64,000 nt of DNA from Flavobacteriaceae bacterium (GTDB lineage: Bacteria; Bacteroidota; Bacteroidia; Flavobacteriales; Flavobacteriaceae): NCBI GenBank assembly GCA_002694465.1, contig NZMG01000035.1:1-64000 (forward strand), written 5' to 3'. Positions 41,049 through 50,720 of this stretch are shown here, one piece after another. The stretch's first letter is position 1; the number at the start of each line of letters is the position of its first letter. A program made the translations under genes and the position numbers. The notes below the pieces were generated by a model that worked only from the letters and a program-made list of their open reading frames with translations, had not been told where the DNA came from and searched no databases.

Positions 41049-43319
41049 ATGGCATTTGACATCGATATGATTAAAGAGGTGTATTCCAAATTCCCTCAAC
41101 GTGTAAATAAAGCGCGCGAAATTGTTGGAAAACCTTTAACCCTTTCAGAAAAAATATTATACAGTCATCTTTGGGATGGAAATCCTTCCAAAGTCTATCG
41201 ACGTGGTAAAGATTACGTTGATTTTGCGCCCGATAGAATTGCGTGTCAAGATGCTACAGCACAAATGGCGTTGCTTCAGTTTATGCAAGCAGGGAAGCCA
41301 AAAGTTGCCGTGCCTACCACGGTACATTGTGATCACTTAATTCAGGCAAAATCTGGAGCAGCACAAGATCTAAAATCGGCCTTGTCTTCTAGTAACGAAG
41401 TGTTTCATTTTCTTGAATCTGTTTCCGATAAATACGGAATAGGATTCTGGAAACCAGGTGCTGGGATTATTCACCAAGTAGTGTTAGAAAATTATGCCTT
41501 CCCTGGCGGAATGATGATTGGTACCGATTCGCATACCGTAAATGCTGGCGGATTGGGAATGGTTGCCATTGGAGTTGGAGGTGCTGATGCGGTAGATGTG
41601 ATGGCCGGAATGGCTTGGGAATTAAAATTCCCGAAACTTATTGGAGTGCGTTTAACCGGAAAACTTTCAGGTTGGACCGCACCTAAAGATGTGATTTTAA
41701 AAGTAGCCGAAATTCTTACCGTAAAAGGTGGAACTGGGGCCATTGTAGAATATTTTGGGCCTGGGGCACAGTCAATGTCGTGTACAGGAAAAGGAACCAT
41801 TTGTAATATGGGTGCCGAAATTGGTGCGACGACTTCTACCTTTGGATACGACGAATCTATGGATCGTTACTTACGTGCGACCGATAGACCCGATGTCGCT
41901 GATGAAGCCAATAAAATTAAAGAATACTTAACGGCAGATCCAGAGGTGTATGCTAATCCAGAGCAATACTTCGACCAAGTAATCGATATTAATTTAGATG
42001 AATTAATGCCGTTACTAAACGGTCCTTTTACTCCCGATTTAGCCACACCCGTAGGAACGATGCACGATAAAGCCATTAAAAATGATTGGCCGTTAAAAGT
42101 GGAGTGGGGATTAATTGGTTCGTGTACCAACTCTTCGTATGAAGATCTTTCTAGAGCGGCGTCTATCGCACAACAGGCTCTAGATAAAAAACTAAAAACC
42201 AAAGCCGAATTCGGGATTAACCCAGGATCGGAGCAAGTTCGTTATACGGCAGAACGTGACGGTATCCTTCAGGTGTTTGAAAAGTTGGATGCTAAGATAT
42301 TCACGAATGCGTGTGGACCTTGTATTGGACAGTGGGCACGATATGAAGATCCGAAAAATGCTCCTAAAAACTCCATCGTACACTCGTTTAACCGAAACTT
42401 TGCAAAGCGAGCCGATGGAAACCCAAATACCCATGCGTTTGTGGCATCGCCCGAAATTACAGCTGCGATAGCCATTGCAGGGCGTTTGGATTTTAACCCA
42501 ATGACCGACAAGTTAATTAACGAAGATGGAGAAGAAGTGATGTTGGACGAACCAACAGGATGGGAATTACCTCCAAAAGGCTTTGAAGTAAAAGACAATG
42601 GGTATTTAGAACCTGTCGAAGACGGAAGTGGTGTGGTAGTAAAAGTGGATACTTCTTCGGAAAGATTACAACTGCTAGAGCCGTTTGTACCGATTCAAGA
42701 TGCGGAATTACAAGGCGTAAAACTATTGATAAAAGCCTTTGGAAAATGTACTACAGACCATATCTCGATGGCGGGACCTTGGTTACGTTTTAGAGGACAT
42801 TTGGATAATATTTCCAACAACACGCTTATTGGAGCGGTGAATGCCTTTAATAAGAAAACCAACTTTGTGAAAAGTCAGTTGGATGGAGAATATGGCGGTG
42901 TGCCAGATACACAAAGAGCCTACAAAGCACAAGGCATTAAAACCATTGTGGTAGGAGACCACAACTATGGTGAAGGTTCTTCTAGAGAGCACGCGGCTAT
43001 GCAGCCACGTTTCTTAGGAGTAGCTGCCGTATTGGTAAAATCCTTTGCGCGTATTCACGAAACCAACTTAAAAAAGCAAGGAATGTTGGGTTTAACTTTT
43101 GCCAATGAAAATGATTACGACTTAATACAAGAAGACGATACCTTTAACTTTGTAGATATCGCCAATTTTGCTCCCGATACACCATTAACCATTGAAGTGG
43201 TACACAAAGACGGAAGCAAGGATATAATTAAAGCCAATCATACCTATAACAAAGCACAAATTGATTGGTATCGAGAGGGCTCTGCTTTAAACTTGATTAA
43301 AAAGCAAAATGCTAAATAA
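41049..43319 (+). CDS. aconitate hydratase
   Basis: [51 protein letters not shown]; start corrected to ATG 41049. Confidence 0.96.
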   Translation: MAFDIDMIKEVYSKFPQRVNKAREIVGKPLTLSEKILYSHLWDGNPSKVYRRGKDYVDFAPDRIACQDATAQMALLQFMQAGKPKVAVPTTVHCDHLIQAKSGAAQDLKSALSSSNEVFHFLESVSDKYGIGFWKPGAGIIHQVVLENYAFPGGMMIGTDSHTVNAGGLGMVAIGVGGADAVDVMAGMAWELKFPKLIGVRLTGKLSGWTAPKDVILKVAEILTVKGGTGAIVEYFGPGAQSMSCTGKGTICNMGAEIGATTSTFGYDESMDRYLRATDRPDVADEANKIKEYLTADPEVYANPEQYFDQVIDINLDELMPLLNGPFTPDLATPVGTMHDKAIKNDWPLKVEWGLIGSCTNSSYEDLSRAASIAQQALDKKLKTKAEFGINPGSEQVRYTAERDGILQVFEKLDAKIFTNACGPCIGQWARYEDPKNAPKNSIVHSFNRNFAKRADGNPNTHAFVASPEITAAIAIAGRLDFNPMTDKLINEDGEEVMLDEPTGWELPPKGFEVKDNGYLEPVEDGSGVVVKVDTSSERLQLLEPFVPIQDAELQGVKLLIKAFGKCTTDHISMAGPWLRFRGHLDNISNNTLIGAVNAFNKKTNFVKSQLDGEYGGVPDTQRAYKAQGIKTIVVGDHNYGEGSSREHAAMQPRFLGVAAVLVKSFARIHETNLKKQGMLGLTFANENDYDLIQEDDTFNFVDIANFAPDTPLTIEVVHKDGSKDIIKANHTYNKAQIDWYREGSALNLIKKQNAK

Positions 43320-43323
43320 ATAG

Positions 43324-43350
43324 AAAGCCCCAGATTGGGGCTTTTTTTTG
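43324..43350 (+). terminator. intrinsic terminator after aconitase
   Basis: AAGCCCCA-gat-TGGGGCTT plus T-run. Confidence 0.85.
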
Positions 43351-43378
43351 TAAGAATTGTGAACGATTTTATATGTTA

Positions 43379-43400
43379 TATACGGGTGTTGTGCAAAGTT
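43379..43400. repeat. left copy of inverted repeat flanking a lone hypothetical gene
   Basis: TATACGGGTGTTGTGCAAAGTT. Confidence 0.6.
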
Positions 43401-44024
43401 TCACTCAATTTTATATACCAAATCATTCAAATATTCACCTTTTAACGGTTCCGCATTGTATTTAATGTTGTTAAAAATAATCATATCACCTTTTTCAAGT
43501 TGAGATAAAAGTTTCTTTATATCCTCTGTAAACGGATTTTTTTGATTTATAAACTTATTGATTTTTGTTCCATTTATAATGGTTAAATCGTAGATTAAGT
43601 ATGAATCATCAACATTCCAGCATACTAATGCGTCATTTTCTGTTCGTAAACCAGAAGAAAGCACTACAATTTGTTTCCTATCTAATTCTGTTCTATTTTC
43701 TCGGTTTAGTTTGACATTTGGAATCGGGAATTTCTCAACTCTGACCTTTATTGTGTCAGATAGGTTTGAAATTTGATGGTGAACAATAATATCTATATAT
43801 CCGATCTTTTCCGTAATAATACTATACTTTCCCAAACCTTGTTTAGTAATAGTTGCATCTTTTGATGATAATTTAATATCATTCAAATTTTCACAATAGT
43901 TAATGTCGAGAGGATTTGGTATGTGAGAAAATATATAGTCAGTAACTGGAAATTTAATATGATAGTCTTGAGAAAAACAAAAGAAATGTATTATTGAAAA
44001 AATTGTTGCTAAAAAGTATTTCAT
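43401..44024 (-). CDS. hypothetical secreted protein
   Basis: MKYFLATIFSIIHFFCFSQ signal peptide; no recognised family. Confidence 0.6.
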   Translation of the reverse strand: MKYFLATIFSIIHFFCFSQDYHIKFPVTDYIFSHIPNPLDINYCENLNDIKLSSKDATITKQGLGKYSIITEKIGYIDIIVHHQISNLSDTIKVRVEKFPIPNVKLNRENRTELDRKQIVVLSSGLRTENDALVCWNVDDSYLIYDLTIINGTKINKFINQKNPFTEDIKKLLSQLEKGDMIIFNNIKYNAEPLKGEYLNDLVYKIE

Positions 44025-44036
44025 TTTTCTTTTAAA

Positions 44037-44058
44037 TTTTGCACAACTCGTTATATAA
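44037..44058. repeat. right copy of inverted repeat
   Basis: TTTTGCACAACTCGTTATATAA vs reverse complement of left copy CTTTGCACAACACCCGTATATAA. Confidence 0.6.
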
Positions 44059-44076
44059 TCTATTTTGTCGTTGATA

Positions 44077-44126
44077 TACGGTAACATAGCCCTGCTATCG
44101 ACAGTTTTTTGTCGTCGTTATCCGTA
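44077..44126. other. predicted three-way-junction nucleic-acid element
   Basis: Outer stem TACGGTAAC/GTTA(t)CCGTA, inner hairpins ATAGC-cct-GCTAT and CGAC-agtttttt-GTCG. Confidence 0.55.
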
Positions 44127-44142
44127 AAGATATTTAAAACAA

Positions 44143-44958
44143 TCATTTGTTTTTAAGATATTGTTCCACTTTTTCTATATCCTCTCCCAATGTTAAATCA
44201 GGTACGTGTTCTTTTAATGGGATTGCTTTTACCAAAATTCCCGCTTTAACCATATGTAAAACAGCATTGGGTAATTCTTTTTCGTTTCGGGTAGGGTGTA
44301 AGGGACAATCTCTTAAATATGTATAGGAATCTTTGCCGTGTAATTTCCAGAGATTCATACTTACCCGTAAAACGCCCTGTGCATCTTTATAATTTTCAGA
44401 AGCTTCCACAGTGGGTTTTTCTATAATAGCTACCAAATACCCATCCTCATTTAAAACCACCAAGGCAAATGATAAAATCTTTTCTTGAGGGAATTGCAAG
44501 CCCTCTCTGTCATAACTAATAAACGCATTGGGTGTTGGCTCATCTCTTAACCATTGCAATGCCTTCACCGAATACAAATTATCGCTATTACATACCGTAA
44601 AAGCTTCCTCTTTCAATTCGGGGTATTGCTCCATGGTTTGGAAGAGGGCATCCGCAGTCCCCAAGGGTTTTACTCGGTCTTTGGGAATCTCCTGAGTAGC
44701 AAATACAATTTCGATTTCATCGAATCCCTTTAGATTTTTTATAAAACTCTTAAACGCTTCAGCATCTTTGCCCACCACCAAAATGATTTTTTGATAACCC
44801 GCTTCTTTTGCGTTGTTAAGCAAATACGTAAGCACGGGCGGTTTTCCTTTTCCCAAAGGCATCAAGGCTTTTCCTTTAAAATTTTTAGGGTCGTTTAAAG
44901 ACTTTTTCATTCGTGAGGAGGCGCCTGCGGCTAATATGATAAGGCTGTTATGCTTCAT
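44143..44958 (-). CDS. sugar nucleotidyltransferase (NTP_transferase-like)
   Basis: LIILAAGASSRMKKS...KALMPLG...LTYLLNNAKEAGYQKIILVVG. Confidence 0.8.
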   Translation of the reverse strand: MKHNSLIILAAGASSRMKKSLNDPKNFKGKALMPLGKGKPPVLTYLLNNAKEAGYQKIILVVGKDAEAFKSFIKNLKGFDEIEIVFATQEIPKDRVKPLGTADALFQTMEQYPELKEEAFTVCNSDNLYSVKALQWLRDEPTPNAFISYDREGLQFPQEKILSFALVVLNEDGYLVAIIEKPTVEASENYKDAQGVLRVSMNLWKLHGKDSYTYLRDCPLHPTRNEKELPNAVLHMVKAGILVKAIPLKEHVPDLTLGEDIEKVEQYLKNK

Positions 44959-46072
44959 GAGTGACCAAACTTCCGTTAGAAATTGAAACAGGGTAGGCTG
45001 CTTTGGCTCCTGCTTGTAAAAAGGCTTGTATGATGGCTTCTTCCTTTTCTTTGGGTGCTAATACCACCGCACAACCGCCACCGCCAGAACCTACAATTTT
45101 TCCTCCGTAAGCACCTGCTCGTATAACAGCTTCTAGCATCGTGTCGATCTTGAGATGTGAGACCTGTAATTGCTCCTTTAAAATGGAGTGGTGTTGCGAC
45201 ATCAGTGTTCCCAAGAGCACTTCGTTGGGGGCGTCTTTTTGAAACTCTATCAATGCCTGATGCGTGATGAAATGGTTGGCAACAGCGGCATAAAAATAGG
45301 GTTGTAGTTCAGCTTCCAAAACGGTGTTGTAGTTAGAAATTTCTGAAAGTATCGCTTTTTCAATAGCAAAGGAGGGATGGTGTTGTGTTACTTTTTTAAT
45401 GGCTTTTTCGGCAAGTATGCGCGTGTTTTTAAGTGTCCCTATGGTTTCTTTCGAAATACCCGATTCAGCCAAAATAAGTCCCTTCATTTTGGAGCCCAAT
45501 GGCTGAAATTTAGATTTTTGACCTGTTTCCAAATAAATCGTATTTCCCAAGGCAATGGTATATTGATCCATTTTTCCGCCAGGGGAGTTGTGTTCTACTA
45601 CTTCGGCTTCGTAAGCTAATTGGGCTATCAATTCTGGAGTAATTTCTTCCGAAGCTCCAAAGGTTTTCAGAAGAAAGTGAATCCAACCTACATTCAGGGC
45701 CGAAGAACTGGAAACTCCTGCATTTATGGGAATATCACTAGTGATTGTGACAGTAAATCCTTCCGAAGGAATACATCCGTAGCGCTTCACCACCCTAAGT
45801 CCAGACAGTAAAAAATCGTGAGTACCTATAATTCCTTCGAAATCATCATTCAGTTGAATAATCCTAACTTCCTGAATATCGGGCATAGCGATTTCAAAAT
45901 AAGTTTTGCCATTTTTTCTGCCGTCAAAAGTCATATACTTATTGATAGCACAAGCAATAATCGGTAGTCCCAAATAGTCCTGATGATCTCCAAAAAGGCA
46001 GATTCGCGCTGGCGTTTGTACTTTGATATGATTAGGAATTTTATGCAAGATTAATAAGAATCTTTCATCCAA
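44948..46072 (-). CDS. GHMP-family sugar kinase
   Basis: TPARICLFGDHQDYLGLP, INAGVSSSSALNVG, GKIVGSGGGGCAVVL; exact start uncertain. Confidence 0.82.
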   Translation of the reverse strand: MDERFLLILHKIPNHIKVQTPARICLFGDHQDYLGLPIIACAINKYMTFDGRKNGKTYFEIAMPDIQEVRIIQLNDDFEGIIGTHDFLLSGLRVVKRYGCIPSEGFTVTITSDIPINAGVSSSSALNVGWIHFLLKTFGASEEITPELIAQLAYEAEVVEHNSPGGKMDQYTIALGNTIYLETGQKSKFQPLGSKMKGLILAESGISKETIGTLKNTRILAEKAIKKVTQHHPSFAIEKAILSEISNYNTVLEAELQPYFYAAVANHFITHQALIEFQKDAPNEVLLGTLMSQHHSILKEQLQVSHLKIDTMLEAVIRAGAYGGKIVGSGGGGCAVVLAPKEKEEAIIQAFLQAGAKAAYPVSISNGSLVTHEA

Positions 46073-47463
46073 TTATAGGGTGTTCTTTTTACCCAGTTCC
46101 CACGTGTGAAATCGGGAAAATCTTGTACTTCGCCACCGTTGGCAATAGACACTTCCGAAAGCGGAGTGATGGCACTCCAAGCAGCGGCATCGTAGGCATC
46201 GAGGGGAGGAGCGATATTCTTTTTAGCACTTTCTACAAAAGCTTGTAACACAAAGAAGTCCATACCGCCGTGACCCGAGCCTTCGGCAGTTTCGGCATAT
46301 TTTTTCCACAACGGGTGATCGTATTGCTCCAACCATGCCGTTGCTTCATCCCATTGATGGGGTTTTGAAGTTTTGTCCTCGATGTAAATTCGGTTACCAT
46401 CTACCTCCCAAATACCTTCACTGCCTTGTACTCTAAATCCGAGTGAATAGGGACGAGGCGAATTACAATCATGAGTCACAATGATGGTTTCTCCATTGGC
46501 TGTTTCAATCATAGAGGTAATAATGTCGCCTTGTTTAAACTTCAGCTTTGCATTGGGGTGATCTTTTCCGCCATGTTTTACAATATAATTATGAAGCCCA
46601 ACGCCTTTAGAAGCCATAGAGGAAATACTAACAAATCGGTTGCCGCGATTGATATCACTCATTACAGCGATGGGCCCTATACCGTGGGTGGGATACACAT
46701 CCGCATTGCGAAGAAGCGAATGTTGTGTTCTCCAAGCCGATTCAGAAATCCCTTTGTCACCAAATTCTACCCCTTTTCCGTAGGCTGTTTTTCCGTCGTT
46801 AAATTTCACAAAACGTAAATCGTGTTGGTAGCCACAACGAAAGTGTAAGAGTTCTCCAAAGAGATTTTGTTTCACCATGTTCAATACCGCCATAATATCG
46901 CGACGATAGCAAACATTTTCTAAAATCATAAGATGACTACCTGTCGCTTCGTGGGTATTAACCAAATCCCAACATTCTTCCATGGTATTTGCGGCAGAAA
47001 CTTCCAAACCAGTGTATTTTTTGGCTTTCATGGCATCTACCGCCATCCGCGTATGCCAAAGCCAAGGGGTAGAAATAATAACTGCATCAACACTTTCTAG
47101 CTTTAAAAGATTTCGGTAATCATATTCATCTTTACCAAAGACCTTGGGTTTTGCCATTCCTGCTTTCGAAATTAAATCCAGCGCGATGGTATTTCGTCTT
47201 TCATCGATATCACAAATGGCCGTAATAATACAGTCATTTCGGTATAAAATATTTTGTAAGTGATTGGTACCACGCAGGCCAACCCCAATAAGGGCAATAT
47301 TTAATTTTTCTTTGGAAGGGGAAAAATTTTCAGCAAAGGTAAATTGGGGAGCTAGGGTAATTCCTGCACCGAGGATAGCCGATTTTTTAACGAAATCTCT
47401 TCTGGAGCTCATAGTTTTTTGGTTTTGCATAAAAGTACTATTTTTTTGAAATCCTAAAGGCAT
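46051..47463 (-). CDS. Gfo/Idh/MocA-family oxidoreductase, Tat-type leader
   Basis: SSRRDFVKKSAILGAGITLAP leader; IALIGVGLRGTNHLQNI Rossmann motif; likely start MQNQKTMSSRRDF or MSSRRDF. Confidence 0.85.
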   Translation of the reverse strand: MPLGFQKNSTFMQNQKTMSSRRDFVKKSAILGAGITLAPQFTFAENFSPSKEKLNIALIGVGLRGTNHLQNILYRNDCIITAICDIDERRNTIALDLISKAGMAKPKVFGKDEYDYRNLLKLESVDAVIISTPWLWHTRMAVDAMKAKKYTGLEVSAANTMEECWDLVNTHEATGSHLMILENVCYRRDIMAVLNMVKQNLFGELLHFRCGYQHDLRFVKFNDGKTAYGKGVEFGDKGISESAWRTQHSLLRNADVYPTHGIGPIAVMSDINRGNRFVSISSMASKGVGLHNYIVKHGGKDHPNAKLKFKQGDIITSMIETANGETIIVTHDCNSPRPYSLGFRVQGSEGIWEVDGNRIYIEDKTSKPHQWDEATAWLEQYDHPLWKKYAETAEGSGHGGMDFFVLQAFVESAKKNIAPPLDAYDAAAWSAITPLSEVSIANGGEVQDFPDFTRGNWVKRTPYNWMKDSY

Positions 47464-47492
47464 AAAAAAAAGGCCTATATGGCCTTCTTTTG
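47463..47492 (-). terminator. intrinsic terminator after the C1q-like gene
   Basis: Minus strand GAAGGCCATATAGGCCTTTTTTTATG. Confidence 0.7.
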
Positions 47493-47512
47493 AAATAAAA
47501 GTTGGTTAGTAA

Positions 47513-48184
47513 TTATCGGATTTGGTTTATTGTAAAAAAGCTATTAAAACTTTGACCACTTAAATTTACAGTACCCAAGGCAATATCGCCATCTAGATTA
47601 AAGGAAATGGTATCTCCTTGAGCAATTTCTATAAAAGTGGAGGTATTCCTAAAAGGGGGTGTTACATTCACACCTAAAACACCTACATTGGCAAAATTGG
47701 AAGTGGCAATGACAGTGCCATTATGCCTAATGGATATCCCAAAATTAGTGGCAACTCCAATGGCTGTTTGAGTTTCAATTTGTACATAGACTTGATAAAT
47801 CCCATCGTCCTTTGCAGTAAAAGTATACGTGCCAGTATCGTATTCGTCATTTAAATCAAAGCTTTCATTGTCGAAGGGAATAATACTTGAACCCGATAAT
47901 AATGAGACAGCTATAGCCCCTGTGGTAGAAAAATTACCTTTAGCGATAGATGGAATTCCTTTATTAACTACATCATTAGCAGATATCGTTTTTATCATTC
48001 CATCGGTTGAAATTACCAATATTGAATCCTTAGCGATATCTTTGTTGGTTTCAACGGGTACTGTTCGAATGGCTAAATTTCCATTAATGTCTAGTGTTGC
48101 TAGAGGATTTGTGGTATTAACACCCACTTGCGAAAAAGCGGTTATTGTTATAAATAACATGCCTAATAATAGATTGTCTCCCAT
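47513..48184 (-). CDS. secreted protein with GVNTTNPLATLDI collar motif and C1q/TNF-like C-terminus
   Basis: GVNTTNPLATLDINGNLAIRT; beta-rich C-terminal half. Confidence 0.6.
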   Translation of the reverse strand: MGDNLLLGMLFITITAFSQVGVNTTNPLATLDINGNLAIRTVPVETNKDIAKDSILVISTDGMIKTISANDVVNKGIPSIAKGNFSTTGAIAVSLLSGSSIIPFDNESFDLNDEYDTGTYTFTAKDDGIYQVYVQIETQTAIGVATNFGISIRHNGTVIATSNFANVGVLGVNVTPPFRNTSTFIEIAQGDTISFNLDGDIALGTVNLSGQSFNSFFTINQIR

Positions 48185-48302
48185 GACCTATAGTATTAGA
48201 TTAAATATTAAAATTATCGATAAAGTGTAAACTTTATACGATTAAATGTAATGAAATAATTTTTATTAACAAAAGTTTTACAAAAAAAATAATATAAAAT
48301 TG

Positions 48303-48863
48303 ATGGTACCCTTTAAAAAACACGGAAGCACTATTTTACTACTTGTCTTGGTAGCACTACTGTTTATACCACAAACAGGGATGCCTATTAAGGTTTTTTT
48401 TAACAGACTAATTTCTTTTAGTCCTTCTGAAATAAAGGTTGAAAAAAGAGAAACTATACATGATTTTGATTGGCAATTGGAAGATTTAGAGGGTACTAAT
48501 ATTAATTTTAACCAGTCTGAAGGAAGGGTAACTCTTGTTAATTTTTGGGCTACGTGGTGCCCCCCTTGCATTGCTGAAATGCCTTCCTTTCAAAGTCTAT
48601 ACGACGTATTTAATGATAGTGTAGATTTTTACTTTGTTTCTTTAGAAAGTCCTGAAACACTTATAAAATTCATTCAGAAAAAAGGATATCGATTGCCTAT
48701 CTATATTCCACAAGAACAATTACCTGATGGCTTGGAGACAAACTCTTTTCCAACCACCTATCTAATTTCAAAAAGGGGAGAAATTGTCATTGATAAAGTA
48801 GGTGCTGCCGATTGGGATAGTGAAAAAACCAGGAAGATTATTGAAAAACTTTTAGCGGAGTAA
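48303..48863 (+). CDS. TlpA-like thioredoxin-family protein
   Basis: VTLVNFWATWCPPCIAEMPSFQSLY. Confidence 0.9.
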   Translation: MVPFKKHGSTILLLVLVALLFIPQTGMPIKVFFNRLISFSPSEIKVEKRETIHDFDWQLEDLEGTNINFNQSEGRVTLVNFWATWCPPCIAEMPSFQSLYDVFNDSVDFYFVSLESPETLIKFIQKKGYRLPIYIPQEQLPDGLETNSFPTTYLISKRGEIVIDKVGAADWDSEKTRKIIEKLLAE

Positions 48864-48876
48864 CTATTTTTGCCAA

Positions 48877-49347
48877 ATGAAGTACAGCCTACTCACTAAA
48901 GAACAATTTGAGGAACTCCATCCAGAATTCATCAACTTTTTAGCCACCCAGACTATTACCAAACAAGAATGGGATATTATTAAAGAAAAGCAACCTGAGG
49001 TGGCAAAGCAGGAAATGGAAATCTTTAGCGATTTGGTTTGGGAAGGTGTTTTACAAAAAGCTGCTTATCTCGAAAATCATTCGCCAGACCAGCTGTTTCT
49101 TTTTAAGATAGAAGCTTCGGAAATGCGACTCATCGTAGTAAAAGTTTCTAGTGATAAAATTGACCTCACTACAAAAGATGGATTAGCTTGGCTTCAGGAG
49201 AATATTCATTCAGACGAAGTAGCATTGTTCACGGCTTCAAAAGGCTATTCTGAAGATAAGAACCTCGATATATTTAAACTGATCCAACAGGGTGCTAATA
49301 TCTCTAAAGGCATTTTATTTGAGGCCTTTCTGAAAATCTTACCGTAA
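48877..49347 (+). CDS. conserved flavobacterial protein (DUF6495-like)
   Basis: MKYSLLTKEQFEELHPEFINFLATQTITKQEWDIIK; family assigned from memory. Confidence 0.65.
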   Translation: MKYSLLTKEQFEELHPEFINFLATQTITKQEWDIIKEKQPEVAKQEMEIFSDLVWEGVLQKAAYLENHSPDQLFLFKIEASEMRLIVVKVSSDKIDLTTKDGLAWLQENIHSDEVALFTASKGYSEDKNLDIFKLIQQGANISKGILFEAFLKILP

Positions 49348-49349
49348 TA

Positions 49350-50591
49350 TTATTCGTAGCGTAAACTTTCAATAGGGTCTAGCTTTGCAGCCTTGCTAGC
49401 AGGGTAGGAGCCTGCAATTACTGCGACCACAAAGGAAATGAGCACGGAGGCAAACATCGCCATCCAGGGAAGCGTATATTCAAAATCTACTACTTTGGCA
49501 AAGATGAAGCCAGTGAGAATCCCTAGGATTATTCCAAGAATGCAACCAAATTGCCCAATGACAATCGTTTCGATAAAAAATTGGGTAGAAATGGTAGAAC
49601 GTTTGGCTCCCATGGCTTTTCGCACACCAATTTCACGCGTACGATCGGTAACCGAAACCAGCATAATATTCATTAAGGCAATAGAGGAGCCCAAAATGGT
49701 AATGATGCTAATAATCCAACCAGCGGTTTCCAAAACACCTGTAATTTCTGCAATTCGGTTAATAAGGTCGTCACTGCGTTCAATCCCAAAGTTATTTTTT
49801 TCGACAGGATTCAAACGGCGAATGTTTCTAAAAGTAACAATAGCGGCATCTTCAGCCTCTTGCATAAAATCTTTATTATCTACTTTTATGCTTATGGTGT
49901 AATTGATATTGGGTTGCGTAAAAATTCCGCGTGCTGCTTGAATAGGGATGAGTACTTTTAAATCTTGGTTGTTTCCGAAGGTAGATCCCTTTTCTTCCAA
50001 AACGCCTACTACTTTAAATTTTACACCACGAACACTTATGGTTTTTCCAACGGGGTTTTCCGTTTCAAATAGACTTTTAAGGTAATCGGAACCAATAAGG
50101 CATACTTTGTTGTTATTCTGAATATCAAAAAAGTTGAATTCACGCCCCATTTGAACTTTTGTACCTGTATTTTCAAGATAATGCTCATTGACTCCAAAAA
50201 CTTGCGCTTCGGGGTCGGTTTTTTCATTTTCGTACTTTATTTCGGCAGCATTGGTTCCCATAAAGGAAACCGATGTTTGGGTAAGAGGATAATCGTATGT
50301 ATCGATAAACTCTCGAATATTATCGTAGCTTATAATGGGGTTTATTTTTTGGCGTTCTCTCCCGCCTTGTTGCTGGGTTTCAAATTCATATCGCTGAATA
50401 TTAAAAGTGTTAGAACCCATAGAAGCAAAACTGCCCGAAATAGTATTTTCCAACGCTTTTACAGCGCTTAAAATACCTACCAGCGCCCATATTCCAATCC
50501 CAATAATAACAATAGTTAAAATAGTACGAAGCAACTGCGATTTAATAGAATCCAGCGCAATACGTACATTTTCCCAAAAGAGTTTAAACAT
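49350..50591 (-). CDS. ABC transporter permease (MacB/FtsX type)
   Basis: LLRTILTIVIIGIGIWALVGIL...REIGVRKAMGAKRSTI...ASKAAKLDPIESLRYE. Confidence 0.92.
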   Translation of the reverse strand: MFKLFWENVRIALDSIKSQLLRTILTIVIIGIGIWALVGILSAVKALENTISGSFASMGSNTFNIQRYEFETQQQGGRERQKINPIISYDNIREFIDTYDYPLTQTSVSFMGTNAAEIKYENEKTDPEAQVFGVNEHYLENTGTKVQMGREFNFFDIQNNNKVCLIGSDYLKSLFETENPVGKTISVRGVKFKVVGVLEEKGSTFGNNQDLKVLIPIQAARGIFTQPNINYTISIKVDNKDFMQEAEDAAIVTFRNIRRLNPVEKNNFGIERSDDLINRIAEITGVLETAGWIISIITILGSSIALMNIMLVSVTDRTREIGVRKAMGAKRSTISTQFFIETIVIGQFGCILGIILGILTGFIFAKVVDFEYTLPWMAMFASVLISFVVAVIAGSYPASKAAKLDPIESLRYE

Positions 50592-50720
50592 GCTGTGGTG
50601 CGTTATTGTAGCATTAGACTACAAACAAAGCATAAAGTTACCATTAATTTGAAAATCCTTATAATTTCCCTCATAAATTAAGATATTTGTACTTCAATAA
50701 AACTATTTAAAAAAAGCATC

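Noticed and set aside
42192-42598. Overlapping ORFs on both strands inside aconitase
   Set aside because: All lie within the conserved aconitase frame and resemble nothing recognisable.
44077-44126. Element called outright as an integron attC site
   Set aside because: No clear RYYYAAC/GTTRRRY pair in the expected arrangement and no integron integrase in the window.
49438-49902. 154-aa plus-strand ORF opposite the ABC permease
   Set aside because: Antisense to a well-supported permease; no family resemblance.
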